A stretch of 41,581 nt of DNA from CAZJFH01 sp964545205 (GTDB lineage: Bacteria; Pseudomonadota; Alphaproteobacteria; Rhodospirillales; Magnetospirillaceae), in NCBI GenBank assembly GCA_964545205.1, contig CAZJFH010000044.1, forward strand, positions 1 to 41,581, in the 5' to 3' direction. The position numbers and the translations under genes are program-made. Under the pieces are notes generated by a model. It saw nothing but the letters and a program-made list of their open reading frames with translations, searched no databases and was not told the DNA's origin. Below, one piece after another: positions 8,772 through 16,964 of the stretch; positions within the stretch are counted from its first letter, which is position 1; each line of letters opens with the position of its first letter.

Positions 8772-8933
8772 ATGCTGGGTCCGCACGATCTGGAAGAATT
8801 CTTCGAAGCCGTCGAGCAGCGCAAGGAGCCGTCGGCGCACGACGAGACCCGGGCGGTGTGCCCGCTGTGCATGGTCCCGATGACGGCGATGCCGCGCCTG
8901 CCCATGCTGCGCAAGACCCGCCGCGCGGCCTAA
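8772..8933 (+). CDS. 53-aa CPLC-motif small protein
   Basis: ATG at 8772 to TAA at 8931-8933. The ATG follows the strong ribosome site AGGGAGAGG. The N-terminal half is acidic (MLGPHDLEEFFEAVEQRKEP); the middle has a CPLC pair that could bind zinc or form a disulfide; the C-terminus is rich in Met and Arg (MRLPMLRK-like, ending KTRRAA). There is no signal peptide or membrane helix. It follows pspC on the same strand after 124 bases and has its own promoter candidate. I do not recognise the family. The ribosome site, promoter and GC-rich third positions support a real gene. Confidence 0.6.
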   Translation: MLGPHDLEEFFEAVEQRKEPSAHDETRAVCPLCMVPMTAMPRLPMLRKTRRAA

Positions 8934-8961
8934 GGCGGCCGCCGCGCCCCCTCGAATCGCC

Positions 8962-8984
8962 ATGGCCGGGCTCGTCCCGGCCAT
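8962..8984. repeat. REP-like palindrome, copy 1
   Basis: A perfect 9-bp inverted repeat (ATGGCCGGG at 8962-8970, CCCGGCCAT at 8976-8984) with a 5-base loop lies in the 64-base gap between two convergent genes. Its reverse complement almost repeats at 17565-17586, so it is a dispersed element rather than a one-off hairpin. Similar ATGGCCGGGACAAGCCCGGC palindromes are common between genes in alphaproteobacteria. There is no T-run. Confidence 0.75.
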
Positions 8985-8997
8985 TCGCGCGACGATA

Positions 8998-9978
8998 TCA
9001 GTCCTCGACCTCGGCGATCTGCGAGCGGATGACCGCGAGCCGCGCCACCGCATGCTCGCTCAGCCGCTGCGCCTCGGCGAGCAGCGCCTCGTCGGCGGCC
9101 GAATCGGCGACCGACAGATAGGCCTCCAGCACTTCCTCGGCGTTCCGCAGCGCCAGCCCGAGACTCGTCTCGGCGGTGCCCGTCTCCAGGCCGCCGCCGC
9201 GCGCCGCCTCCAGCACGTCGCTCGCGCAGCCCGGCGCGCCGGGCCCGGCCAGCGCCGCGGCGCGGCGGCGGTCTTCGGCGACGACGCTGGCCACCGCCTG
9301 CGCCGCCGCGCCGCGGCCGGCGCGGCGCAACGCCTGCTCGGCCAGCGCGTCGATCTCGGCGCTGCCGGCCTCGAGCCCGTGCGCCAGCATGCGGAGCTGG
9401 TCGCGGTCGGCCGGAGCCGGCCGGGCCGGCGGGCGGGTGGCGCGTTGGGCGTGGTAGGCGCGCCGGCGCAGCCGCCGCAATTGCGCCAGATGCTCGAGCT
9501 CCTCGCGCGCCAGCGCCTCGGCCCGCGCCCGCACCGCCGGCGTCGCGGCGTCGGCGGCCATGTAGACGTAGAAGGCGAAGGCGCGCTCCTCGTTGCGCAC
9601 CGCGGTGCACAGGGCGCGGTACGGCGTCAGCGGCCCGGAGTCGGCGCGGCCGAAGGTCTCCGGCAGCTCCCACGAGAACTCGCGCGGCTGCGACGAGGCC
9701 AGGCCCTCGCGCCGCGCCCAGCGGCCGAGTTCGTCCTCGTGCCGGGCCTCGAGCGCCGCCAGGTCGTCGAACAGCGCCGCCATCTCGCGATCGTGGACGC
9801 GCCGCATCTCGTCGGCGAGCTGGCGGTAGCGCAACGCCGCCTCGCGCTCCATCGACACGGCAAGGTCCATCAGCGCCGCGACGCTGCCGACATCCGCGGC
9901 CGGCGGCGGGCGGCTGGGGTGTCTGCGTCTGGTCATGGCGGCCACCAGTCCGTTTTGAATGATTGTCTGTTGCGCCAT
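8998..9978 (-). CDS. Ferritin-like (rubrerythrin-type) protein with extended C-terminus
   Basis: A 326-aa protein from the ATG at 9978; an in-frame ATG at 9936 and an upstream one at 10068 are alternatives. The first 150 residues hold a four-helix diiron pattern: Glu in SMEREAALRYRQLADEM, then ExxH in LEARHEDEL, Glu in RNEERAFAFYVYMA, and ExxH in REELEHLAQL. This is the full E/ExxH/E/ExxH ligand set of rubrerythrin-like ferritins, which handle iron, peroxide or oxygen. There is no C-terminal rubredoxin CxxC. After an Arg/Pro-rich linker the last 130 residues are helical and of unknown role. It is divergent from the NosR-like gene, 140 bases away, suggesting shared control. No signal peptide is seen. 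Confidence 0.75.
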   Translation of the reverse strand: MAQQTIIQNGLVAAMTRRRHPSRPPPAADVGSVAALMDLAVSMEREAALRYRQLADEMRRVHDREMAALFDDLAALEARHEDELGRWARREGLASSQPREFSWELPETFGRADSGPLTPYRALCTAVRNEERAFAFYVYMAADAATPAVRARAEALAREELEHLAQLRRLRRRAYHAQRATRPPARPAPADRDQLRMLAHGLEAGSAEIDALAEQALRRAGRGAAAQAVASVVAEDRRRAAALAGPGAPGCASDVLEAARGGGLETGTAETSLGLALRNAEEVLEAYLSVADSAADEALLAEAQRLSEHAVARLAVIRSQIAEVED

Positions 9979-10048
9979 GGTGATCCCAGGCGGCTCCATC
10001 ATAAACGCAGCGCCGACGCGGAAAACCCGGCAAGTCGCGGTAGACACA

Positions 10049-10064
10049 TTCGATATATTGCGAA
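10049..10064. promoter_or_regulatory. AT-rich palindrome in the ferritin-like/NosR-like divergent region
   Basis: TTCGATATATTGCGAA is a 16-bp imperfect palindrome (outer TTCG/CGAA and inner AT/AT pair). It stands out as AT-rich in a GC-rich region and lies between two divergent genes, 55 bases before the nosR-like ATG. It fits the size of an operator for a dimeric regulator. It does not match the FNR consensus TTGAT-N4-ATCAA, and I cannot name the regulator. Confidence 0.4.
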
Positions 10065-10118
10065 ACACTCTTTGCTTGCCGAGAGTGGGACGTCCAGAAG
10101 CGAGCTCTTCGAAGAAGC

Positions 10119-12242
10119 ATGAGACCCTGTGCCGGTGAACGGCCGAACCTGCCGCGTTCGATCCTGCTCGCGGCGCTGCTGGGCGTCCTCGTCTCGCTGC
10201 TGGCGCCCGCCGCCGCGGCCCAGGAGAGCCGGCTTTCCGGGTTCCTGGCCGGCATCGCGCCGTCCGAGCTGTTTCCCGAGGCCGGCCGGCTGGGCGCCGT
10301 CGAGGGCGACCCGCCGGCGGCGCCGGTCTACGTCGCCGGCAACCTGGTCGGCTACGTGTTCCTGAACTCCGACGTCGTCGACGCCACCGGCTATTCCGGC
10401 AAGCCGATCCACGTGCTGGTGGCGATGGACCTGTCGGGGCGCATCGTCGGCGCGCGGCTGGTCGAGCACAGCGAGCCGATCGTGCTGATCGGGGTCGACG
10501 AAGCCCGCGTCCGCAAGTTCGTGCAGGCGCATGTCGGCCATCAGGTGATCGGTCCGGCGGCCTCGGCCGGTCCCGGTCCGGTCGGGGTCGATGCGGTCAG
10601 CGGCGCCACCGTCACCGTGCTGGTGATCGGCGACACCATCACCCGCGCCGCGATGCGGGTGGCGCGCGCGCGCGGGCTGGCGCCGGCGGCCGCGGGGCCG
10701 CGCATCGACATGGCCCAGGGCGGCGCCAAGGACTGGGCGGCCCTGCGCGAGGAAGGCGCGGTGGCGCGGCTGCGGCTCGGCGTCGACGACGTCGAGCGCG
10801 CCTTCGCCGCCGACGGCCGGCCGCCGCCGCCGGCCGCCGGCCAGCAGGGCGGGCGCACCTTCATCGACCTGCATGCGGCGCTGGTCGAGGCGCCGGTGAT
10901 CGGACGCTCGCTGCTCGGTCCGCACGAATACCTCAAGCTGCGCAACGAGATGGCGCCGGGGGCGCACGCGCTCCTGGTCATGAGCCGCGGCCCCTACGCC
11001 TGGCGCCACCTCGCCGACGGCGTCTTCGAGCGGCTGGCCGTGGTCCAGGGCGACGACGTCGTCGCCCTGCGCGAGGACTGGCACCGCCGCCTGGACGAGG
11101 TCGCGCCCGGCGACGCGCCGTATTTCTCCCAGGTCGGGCTGTTCGTGCTGCCGCCCGAGGTGCCGTTCGATCCGGTCGCGCCCTGGCATCTGCGGCTGAT
11201 CGTCGAGCGTTCGGTCGGCGAGGGGCAGTTGCGCGAATTCGTCACCTACCAGCTTCCCTACCAGGTGCCGCGCCGCTACGTGCTGGAACCGCCGCCGCCG
11301 CCCGAACCCGCCGCCGCCGCCGCCGGCGCCGCCGAGGCGCCGCTGTGGCAGCGCATCTGGGCCGAGCGCAGCCTCGACCTCGCCATCCTCGCGGCCGGGC
11401 TCGGCTTCATGACGGTGGTGTTCTTCGTCCAGGACTGGCTGGTCCGGCGCCAGCGGCTGCAGTACTGGGTGCGCACCGTCTTCCTGGCCTGGACGCTGCT
11501 GTGGCTGGGCTGGTGGGCGCTGGCCCAGCTCTCGGTGGTCAACGTGCTGACCCTGACGAACTCGCTGATCACCGGCTTCTCCTGGGACTACTTCCTGATG
11601 GATCCGCTGCTGTTCGTGCTGTGGTCGGCGGTGGCGGCGGCGCTGCTGTTCTGGGCGCGCGGCGCCTTCTGCGGCTGGCTGTGCCCGTTCGGGGCGCTGC
11701 AGGAGTTTCTCAACCGCGCCGCCCGGCGGCTGCGCATCCCGCAGGTGGCGGTGCCGTGGTGGCTGCACGAGCGGCTGTGGGCGCTGAAATACGTGCTGTT
11801 CCTGATGCTGTTCGGCGTCGCGCTGTACGAACTGGCGCTGGCCGAACGGCTGGCCGAGATCGAGCCGTTCAAGACCGCCATCGTGCTGCGTTTCCTGCGC
11901 GACTGGCCGTTCGTCGCCTATGCCGCGGCGCTGCTGGCGATCGGGCTGTTCATCGAGCGCTTCTTCTGCCGCTACGTCTGCCCGCTGGGGGCGGCGCTGG
12001 CCATTCCGGCCAGGCTGCGCATGTTCGAGTGGCTCAAGCGCCACCGCGAATGCGGCAACCCCTGCCAGCGCTGCGCCCAGGAATGCCCGGTGGTGTCGAT
12101 CCACCCGGACGGGCGCATCAATCCCAACGAATGCGTCTACTGCATGCACTGCCAGCTGCTGTACTGGGACGATCAGAAATGCCCGGCGATGATCCAGCGC
12201 CGGCTCAAGCGCGAGCGCGCCAAGGCGCTGTCGCGGCGCTGA
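10119..12242 (+). CDS. nosR: NosR/NirI-family FMN-binding, 4Fe-4S membrane protein
   Basis: A 707-aa protein. A signal sequence (residues 1-35, ending APAAAAQ) is followed by a periplasmic FMN-binding domain whose SGATVT motif (161-166) is the pattern where FMN is covalently attached to a Thr in NosR and RnfG proteins. About five or six membrane helices follow from residue 425. Between them lie polyferredoxin motifs: CGWLCPFGALQE, CRYVCPLGAALAIP, then cytoplasmic cluster motifs CGNPCQRCAQECP and CVYCMHCQ with a late CP. NosR passes electrons to nitrous oxide reductase. Length and order match NosR, but nosZ, nosD, nosF, nosY and nosL are absent: fadH follows after 60 bases. It may serve another periplasmic acceptor, or nosZ lies elsewhere. 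Confidence 0.85.
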   Translation: MRPCAGERPNLPRSILLAALLGVLVSLLAPAAAAQESRLSGFLAGIAPSELFPEAGRLGAVEGDPPAAPVYVAGNLVGYVFLNSDVVDATGYSGKPIHVLVAMDLSGRIVGARLVEHSEPIVLIGVDEARVRKFVQAHVGHQVIGPAASAGPGPVGVDAVSGATVTVLVIGDTITRAAMRVARARGLAPAAAGPRIDMAQGGAKDWAALREEGAVARLRLGVDDVERAFAADGRPPPPAAGQQGGRTFIDLHAALVEAPVIGRSLLGPHEYLKLRNEMAPGAHALLVMSRGPYAWRHLADGVFERLAVVQGDDVVALREDWHRRLDEVAPGDAPYFSQVGLFVLPPEVPFDPVAPWHLRLIVERSVGEGQLREFVTYQLPYQVPRRYVLEPPPPPEPAAAAAGAAEAPLWQRIWAERSLDLAILAAGLGFMTVVFFVQDWLVRRQRLQYWVRTVFLAWTLLWLGWWALAQLSVVNVLTLTNSLITGFSWDYFLMDPLLFVLWSAVAAALLFWARGAFCGWLCPFGALQEFLNRAARRLRIPQVAVPWWLHERLWALKYVLFLMLFGVALYELALAERLAEIEPFKTAIVLRFLRDWPFVAYAAALLAIGLFIERFFCRYVCPLGAALAIPARLRMFEWLKRHRECGNPCQRCAQECPVVSIHPDGRINPNECVYCMHCQLLYWDDQKCPAMIQRRLKRERAKALSRR

Positions 12243-12302
12243 CGGCTTGATGGCGGCGCCCCGGTCGGCCATTCTGGAGGCCGTCACACCTCAGGGGCCC
12301 CG

Positions 12303-14303
12303 ATGCAGCATCACTTTCCGCACCTGTTCACGCCGATCCACGTCGGACCGCTGGTACTGCCCAACAGAATCGTCATGGGCTCGATGCACACCGGCCTGGA
12401 GGAGGCGCCGGACGGCTTCGCCCGCCTCGCCCGCTTCTACGCCGAGCGCGCCCATGGCGGCGCCGGGCTGATCGTCACCGGCGGCTTCTCGCCCAACGCC
12501 GAGGGCGGCTTCGACGCCGCCAGCGGCCGCCTGACCGACGAGGCGCAGGTGCCCGAGCACCGCCGCGTCACCGACGCCGTGCACGCCGCGGAAGGCCGCA
12601 TCCTGCTGCAGATCCTGCACACCGGGCGCTACGGCCAGCACCCCGGCATCGTGGCGCCGTCGGCGATCCGGGCGCCGATCAACCGGCACACGCCGCGGGC
12701 GATGACCGAGGACGACATCCGCCGCACCATCGACGACTTCGCGAATTCGGCGGCGCTGGCGCGCAGCGCCGGCTACGACGGCGTCGAGGTGATGGCCTCC
12801 GAGGGCTACCTGCTCAACCAGTTCGTCGCGCCGCGCACCAACAAGCGCGACGACGCCTGGGGCGGCAGCCTCGAGAACCGGCTGCGCTTCCCGGTCGAGG
12901 TCGTGCGCCGCATCCGCCGCGAGGTCGGGCCGAACTTCCTGGTCATGGTCCGCATCTCGCTGATCGACCTGGTCGAGGACGGCAGCCCCTGGGAAGAGGT
13001 CGAGGCGATGGCCGGCGCCATGGCCGATTGCGGCGCCGACGTGCTCAACACCGGCATCGGCTGGCACGAGGCCCGCGTGCCGACCATCGCCCACATGGTG
13101 CCGCGCGCCGCCTGGGCCTGGGCGACGGCGCGGCTCAAGCGGGCCGTCGACCTGCCGGTGGTGGCGAGCAACCGGTTCAACGCGCCGGGCGACGCCGAGG
13201 CGGCGATCGCCTCGGGCGGCGCCGACATGGTGTCGATGGCGCGCCCGTTCCTCGCCGACCCGGCGCTCGCCGCCAAGGCCGAGGCCGGCCGCGCCGAGGA
13301 GATCAACACCTGCATCGCCTGCAACCAGGCCTGCCTCGACTTCATCTTCTCGGGCAAGACCGCCTCGTGCCTGGTCAACCCCCGCGCCGGCCACGAGACC
13401 GAATACGCCTACGAGCCGGCCGAGACGCCGAAGCGCGTCGCCGTGGTCGGCGCCGGCCCGGCCGGCCTGGCCTGCGCCACCGAAGCGGCGGCGCGCGGCC
13501 ACGAGGTGACGCTGTTCGAGGCGGCCGACGAGATCGGCGGCCAGTTCCAGCTCGCCCGGCGCATCCCCGGCAAGGAGGACTACGCCGAGACCGTGCGCTA
13601 TTTCCGCAACCGCATCGCCGTCACCGGCGTCGCGCTGCGCCTCGGCGTGCGCGCCGCCGTCGACGACCTCGCCGGCTTCGACGCCGTGGTGCTGGCGACC
13701 GGGATCGTGCCGCGCCGGCCCGACATCGACGGCATCGATCATGCCTCGGTGGCGTCCTATGCCGAGGTGATCACCGGCGCCCGCGACGTCGGTCAGCGCG
13801 TGGCGATCGTCGGCTGCGGCGGCATCGGCTTCGACGTGGCCGAGTTCCTGCTCGGCGGGGATCGCGAGGACTTCTACGCCGCCTGGGGCATCGATCGCGC
13901 CCATGCCCGCCCCGGCGGCCTCGCCGAACCGGCGCCGCCGCGGCCCGGGCGGCACCTGACCATGCTCCAGCGCAAGCCCGGCAAGCCGGGCGCCGGCCTC
14001 GGCAAGACCACCGGCTGGGTGCACCGCGCGACGCTCGAGCGCCACGGCGTCGACTTCCTCGCCGGCGTCGAGTACCGCCGCATCGACGACGCCGGCCTGC
14101 ACGTCGCCGTCGGCGGCGCGGAGCGGGTGATCGCGGCCGACACCATCGTGATCTGCGCCGGCCAGGAGCCGCTGCGCGCGCTGGAAGGCCCGTTGCGCGA
14201 ACGCGGCGTCGCCGTCCACCTGATCGGCGGCGCCGACGTCGCCGCCGAACTCGACGCGCGCCGCGCCATCGAGCAGGGCACCAGGCTCGGGCTGGCGCTC
14301 TGA
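12303..14303 (+). CDS. fadH: 2,4-dienoyl-CoA reductase-like NADH:flavin oxidoreductase
   Basis: A 666-aa cytoplasmic Fe-S flavoprotein, about the length of E. coli FadH. It has an N-terminal Old Yellow Enzyme barrel (opening LFTPIHVGPLVLPNRIVMGS, with GSMHTGLEE), a 4Fe-4S site of four Cys (337, 340, 344, 356 in CIACNQACLDF...SC), and a C-terminal NAD(P)H/FAD domain starting with VAVVGAGPAGLACA near residue 380. The FadH catalytic tyrosine in SEGYLLNQF and the histidine in GIGWHEARVPT are kept. FadH reduces 2,4-dienoyl-CoA in the breakdown of unsaturated fatty acids. Related oxidoreductases (trimethylamine dehydrogenase type) share this plan; the GSMHTGLEE start favours FadH. The stop is three bases from that of the convergent MFS gene. 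Confidence 0.88.
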   Translation: MQHHFPHLFTPIHVGPLVLPNRIVMGSMHTGLEEAPDGFARLARFYAERAHGGAGLIVTGGFSPNAEGGFDAASGRLTDEAQVPEHRRVTDAVHAAEGRILLQILHTGRYGQHPGIVAPSAIRAPINRHTPRAMTEDDIRRTIDDFANSAALARSAGYDGVEVMASEGYLLNQFVAPRTNKRDDAWGGSLENRLRFPVEVVRRIRREVGPNFLVMVRISLIDLVEDGSPWEEVEAMAGAMADCGADVLNTGIGWHEARVPTIAHMVPRAAWAWATARLKRAVDLPVVASNRFNAPGDAEAAIASGGADMVSMARPFLADPALAAKAEAGRAEEINTCIACNQACLDFIFSGKTASCLVNPRAGHETEYAYEPAETPKRVAVVGAGPAGLACATEAAARGHEVTLFEAADEIGGQFQLARRIPGKEDYAETVRYFRNRIAVTGVALRLGVRAAVDDLAGFDAVVLATGIVPRRPDIDGIDHASVASYAEVITGARDVGQRVAIVGCGGIGFDVAEFLLGGDREDFYAAWGIDRAHARPGGLAEPAPPRPGRHLTMLQRKPGKPGAGLGKTTGWVHRATLERHGVDFLAGVEYRRIDDAGLHVAVGGAERVIAADTIVICAGQEPLRALEGPLRERGVAVHLIGGADVAAELDARRAIEQGTRLGLAL

Positions 14304-14306
14304 GCC

Positions 14307-15515
14307 TCAGCCGCCCGAGGCCCGCGCCCGCCGCGCCAGCGAAACCAGCGTCACGCCGGCCAGCGACACCACGGTCAGCAGGCCGTAGGTCGCCGTGTAG
14401 CTGCCCAGCGCGCCGTAGATCGCGGTGAAGCCGGTCGGCCCCAGCAGCACGCCGCCGAAGGTGAAGAACAGCGACGCGCCGGTGACCCGGCCGACCTGCT
14501 CGACGGGGGTCATGCGCGCCACCTCGGCCAGATAGACGCCGTTCCAGCCGATCGCCGTGATGCCGAAGACCAGCAGCACCGCGACCACCGCTTGCCCCGG
14601 CCACGCCGGGCCGAGGCCGCCGCTGACCGCCGCCGCCGCCGCCATCGTCAGGCCGACGCCGACCAGCACGCTCATGCCGTTGCCGACGCGATCGGCGAGC
14701 CAGCCCCAGCTCAGACGTCCGACGACGCCCGACACCTGCACCGCCGACAGCACCATGCCGGCCTCGACCAGGCCCATGCCGACGTCGGTGACCAGCATGG
14801 TGACCAGGAAGCTGACCAGGCAGAGCTGCACGATCGAGAAGCAGAACGCGGTCAGCGACAGCAGGCGCAGCGGCGGACGCCGCCACACCAGGCCGAGTCC
14901 GGCGAGCGGATTGTGGCGCAGCCGCAGGCCGGGGTCGCGGTCGTCGTCCCAGCGCCGGCGCGGCACCTGGAGCAGCGCCGCCAGGACCAGGGCCGCCACG
15001 GCGACCACGGCCACCGCCGCCTGCCAGCCGAAGGCCACGGCGAGCGGCGGCGCCATCAGCCCGGCGACGGTGCCGCCCAGCGGCACGCCGGTCTGCTTGA
15101 TCGAGAAGATCGTGTTGCGGTTGGCCGCCGTCGCCGCCTTGGCCAGCAGATGCGAGGCCGCCGGATTGGTCAGGCCGTATCCCAATCCGATCAGCATCGA
15201 GGCGCAGCCCAGCGCCGCCAGCGCCGGCACCGTCGCCAGCAGCGCCCCGGCCCCCGCGAACAGCAGCGCCGCCTGGCTGGTCCGGCAGGCGCCGAAGCGC
15301 CGCACGATGGTGCCGCCGGCCAGCGAGGTCGCCATCGCGCCGCCGTAGACGATGCTGACCTGCAGTCCGATCAGCGACGGATCGACGCCCAGCGCCGCCG
15401 CCACATTGGGCGCGATCGCCGGCAGGGCCAGGCAGGCCAGCGTGAGCATCGCCTGGACGGCGGTCGTGGCCGTCAGCACGAGCACGACGGCGCCGGAATT
15501 CGGTTGGGGGGTCAA
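14307..15515 (-). CDS. MFS transporter with TTG start
   Basis: A 402-aa inner-membrane protein with about 12 hydrophobic segments. Family signs include the loop 2-3 Gly/Arg motif (GGTIVRRFGACR) near residue 65 and the matching WGWLADRVGNGM in the second half, near residue 265. The best start is TTG at 15515, because GGAG lies seven bases upstream and the first helix follows directly; the next ATG (residue 23) would cut into that helix. The substrate cannot be told from sequence. It is convergent with fadH and divergent from the TadG-like gene, with a CRP-like site between. Confidence 0.85.
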   Translation of the reverse strand: MTPQPNSGAVVLVLTATTAVQAMLTLACLALPAIAPNVAAALGVDPSLIGLQVSIVYGGAMATSLAGGTIVRRFGACRTSQAALLFAGAGALLATVPALAALGCASMLIGLGYGLTNPAASHLLAKAATAANRNTIFSIKQTGVPLGGTVAGLMAPPLAVAFGWQAAVAVVAVAALVLAALLQVPRRRWDDDRDPGLRLRHNPLAGLGLVWRRPPLRLLSLTAFCFSIVQLCLVSFLVTMLVTDVGMGLVEAGMVLSAVQVSGVVGRLSWGWLADRVGNGMSVLVGVGLTMAAAAAVSGGLGPAWPGQAVVAVLLVFGITAIGWNGVYLAEVARMTPVEQVGRVTGASLFFTFGGVLLGPTGFTAIYGALGSYTATYGLLTVVSLAGVTLVSLARRARASGG

Positions 15516-15583
15516 TGATGCGCTCCGCGTTCCGCCATGCTTTCCCAGAGCGGCGGCCGTCCCGTCAAGCGAATTGAACGCGG

Positions 15584-15599
15584 TGTGACGGCGGTCACT
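15584..15599. promoter_or_regulatory. CRP/FNR-family operator candidate
   Basis: TGTGA at 15584-15588, six bases, then TCACT at 15595-15599. This matches the CRP site TGTGA-N6-TCACA at nine of ten positions. It lies in the 148-base gap between the divergent MFS gene (start 15515) and TadG-like gene (start 15664), about 65-80 bases from either start, so it could act on both. Confidence 0.5.
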
Positions 15600-15663
15600 G
15601 GCCGTAAACCCCGCGAGGCGTCTAATGCCGATGGGTGCGTAACAGGTCTATTGGAGTGGTGCC

Positions 15664-16914
15664 ATGTCCGGATTCGCCCGCATTCGCCGGTTTGTTCGCG
15701 ACGGACGCGGCTCGGTCGCGACGATGTATGCCCTGACCCTGCCGGTCGTGGTCGGATTCGTCGCCCTGGGAACCGAGGTCGCCGTCTGGTACGGCCAGGA
15801 CCGTCACGCCCAGGCCGCTGCCGACGCCGCCGCGCTGTCCGGCGCCCTGGCCCGCGCGACCGGCAGCTCCGACAGCGAGATCGTCGCCCGCGCCCACGCG
15901 GCCGCCAACGCGGCCAAGGTCGACCCCACCGTCGACACGGTCACCGTCAACGTGCCGCCGAGTTCGGGCCATCACCTCACCGACCCGACCGCCGTCGAGG
16001 TCATCGTCAGCCGCAAGCAGAACCTGGCCTTCGCCAGCCTGTTCATCGAGGAAGCCTACGTCACCTCGCGCTCGGTCGGCGTCGCCGGCAAGAAGAACGA
16101 GTATTGCGTCGTCGGCCTGGACACGGTGAACAGCGGCGCCGTCACGGTGGCCGGCAAGGGACAACTCGACAGCCCGAACTGCGCCGTGGCGGCCAACTCG
16201 ACGCACGCCTCGTCGTTCTACGCCGAGGGCAGCGCCGTCACCTCGGCTTCGGGCATCTCGAGCAGCGGCGGCATCGACACCGGCTCGAGCATCGTCAACG
16301 TGCCGGTCAAGCTGGACCACCAGCAGCCGGTCGCCGACCCCTACGCCAGCCTGTCGGTGCCGACGGTGTCCGGCTGCGACCACAACAGCCTGTCGGTCGG
16401 CAAGAACACCCCGATGCCGCTGCAGCCCGGCACCTACTGCAACGGCCTGAGCGTCGCCGGCGGCGCCAACGCCAGCTTCGCGCCGGGCGTCTACGTCATC
16501 TCCGGCGGCCAGTTCAAGATCGAGGGCGGCGCGACGCTGTCGGGCACCGACGTGACCTTCGTCCTGACCGGCAGCGGCGGCAACTACGCCACCACCTACA
16601 TCGCCGGCGGCGCCGACGTCAAACTGCACGCGCCGACCACCGGGCCGTGGGCCGGCGTGCTGTTCTACCAGGATCCGAAGGCGCCGAGCGGCGGCATCAA
16701 CTACCTGCAGGGCGGCTCGACCAGCTCGTTCCAGGGCGCCGTCTATTTCCCGTCGCAGGCGCTGAGCTTCTCGGGCGGCAACACGACGTCGGGAAGCTGC
16801 ATCCAGCTCGTCGCGCGCAAGGTGGTCGTCGCCGGCAGCTCCAAGCTCGGCAACGACTGCGAAAACAAGGGCGTGCGGATGATCGGCCGCTGGCGGCCGG
16901 GACTGGTGGAATGA
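15664..16914 (+). CDS. TadE/TadG-like exported protein with repeat-rich C-terminus
   Basis: A 416-aa protein. The N-terminus has the Tad pattern: charged start, RDGRGSVATMYALTLPVVVG membrane segment (about 14-37), then ALGTEVAVWYGQDRHAQAAADAAAL, shown here only in part (QAAADAAALSGALA). TadG-type proteins are membrane-anchored pilins or pilus-associated proteins. Residues 150-416 are Ser/Gly/Asn-rich with paired Cys and a repetitive beta pattern (GVYVISGGQFKIEGGATLSG, ADVKLHAPTTG, GSTSSFQGAVYFPSQ), like the stacked-strand domains of surface proteins. No other tad/cpa genes are nearby. The ATG has GGAG nine bases upstream. It is followed 50 bases later by the Coq4-like gene on the same strand. 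Confidence 0.8.
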   Translation: MSGFARIRRFVRDGRGSVATMYALTLPVVVGFVALGTEVAVWYGQDRHAQAAADAAALSGALARATGSSDSEIVARAHAAANAAKVDPTVDTVTVNVPPSSGHHLTDPTAVEVIVSRKQNLAFASLFIEEAYVTSRSVGVAGKKNEYCVVGLDTVNSGAVTVAGKGQLDSPNCAVAANSTHASSFYAEGSAVTSASGISSSGGIDTGSSIVNVPVKLDHQQPVADPYASLSVPTVSGCDHNSLSVGKNTPMPLQPGTYCNGLSVAGGANASFAPGVYVISGGQFKIEGGATLSGTDVTFVLTGSGGNYATTYIAGGADVKLHAPTTGPWAGVLFYQDPKAPSGGINYLQGGSTSSFQGAVYFPSQALSFSGGNTTSGSCIQLVARKVVVAGSSKLGNDCENKGVRMIGRWRPGLVE

Positions 16915-16964
16915 CTTCACCCCGGAGGGCGGCGTCACCATATCCCTGACAGGAGGTGACGCGC

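Noticed and set aside
12243..12302. Possible terminator between the NosR-like gene and fadH
   Set aside because: GC-rich short inverted repeats are present but without a T-run, so read-through into fadH cannot be excluded and no terminator is claimed.
15574..15579. TTGAAC as a -35 box before the TadG-like gene
   Set aside because: No -10-like hexamer lies 16-18 bases downstream.
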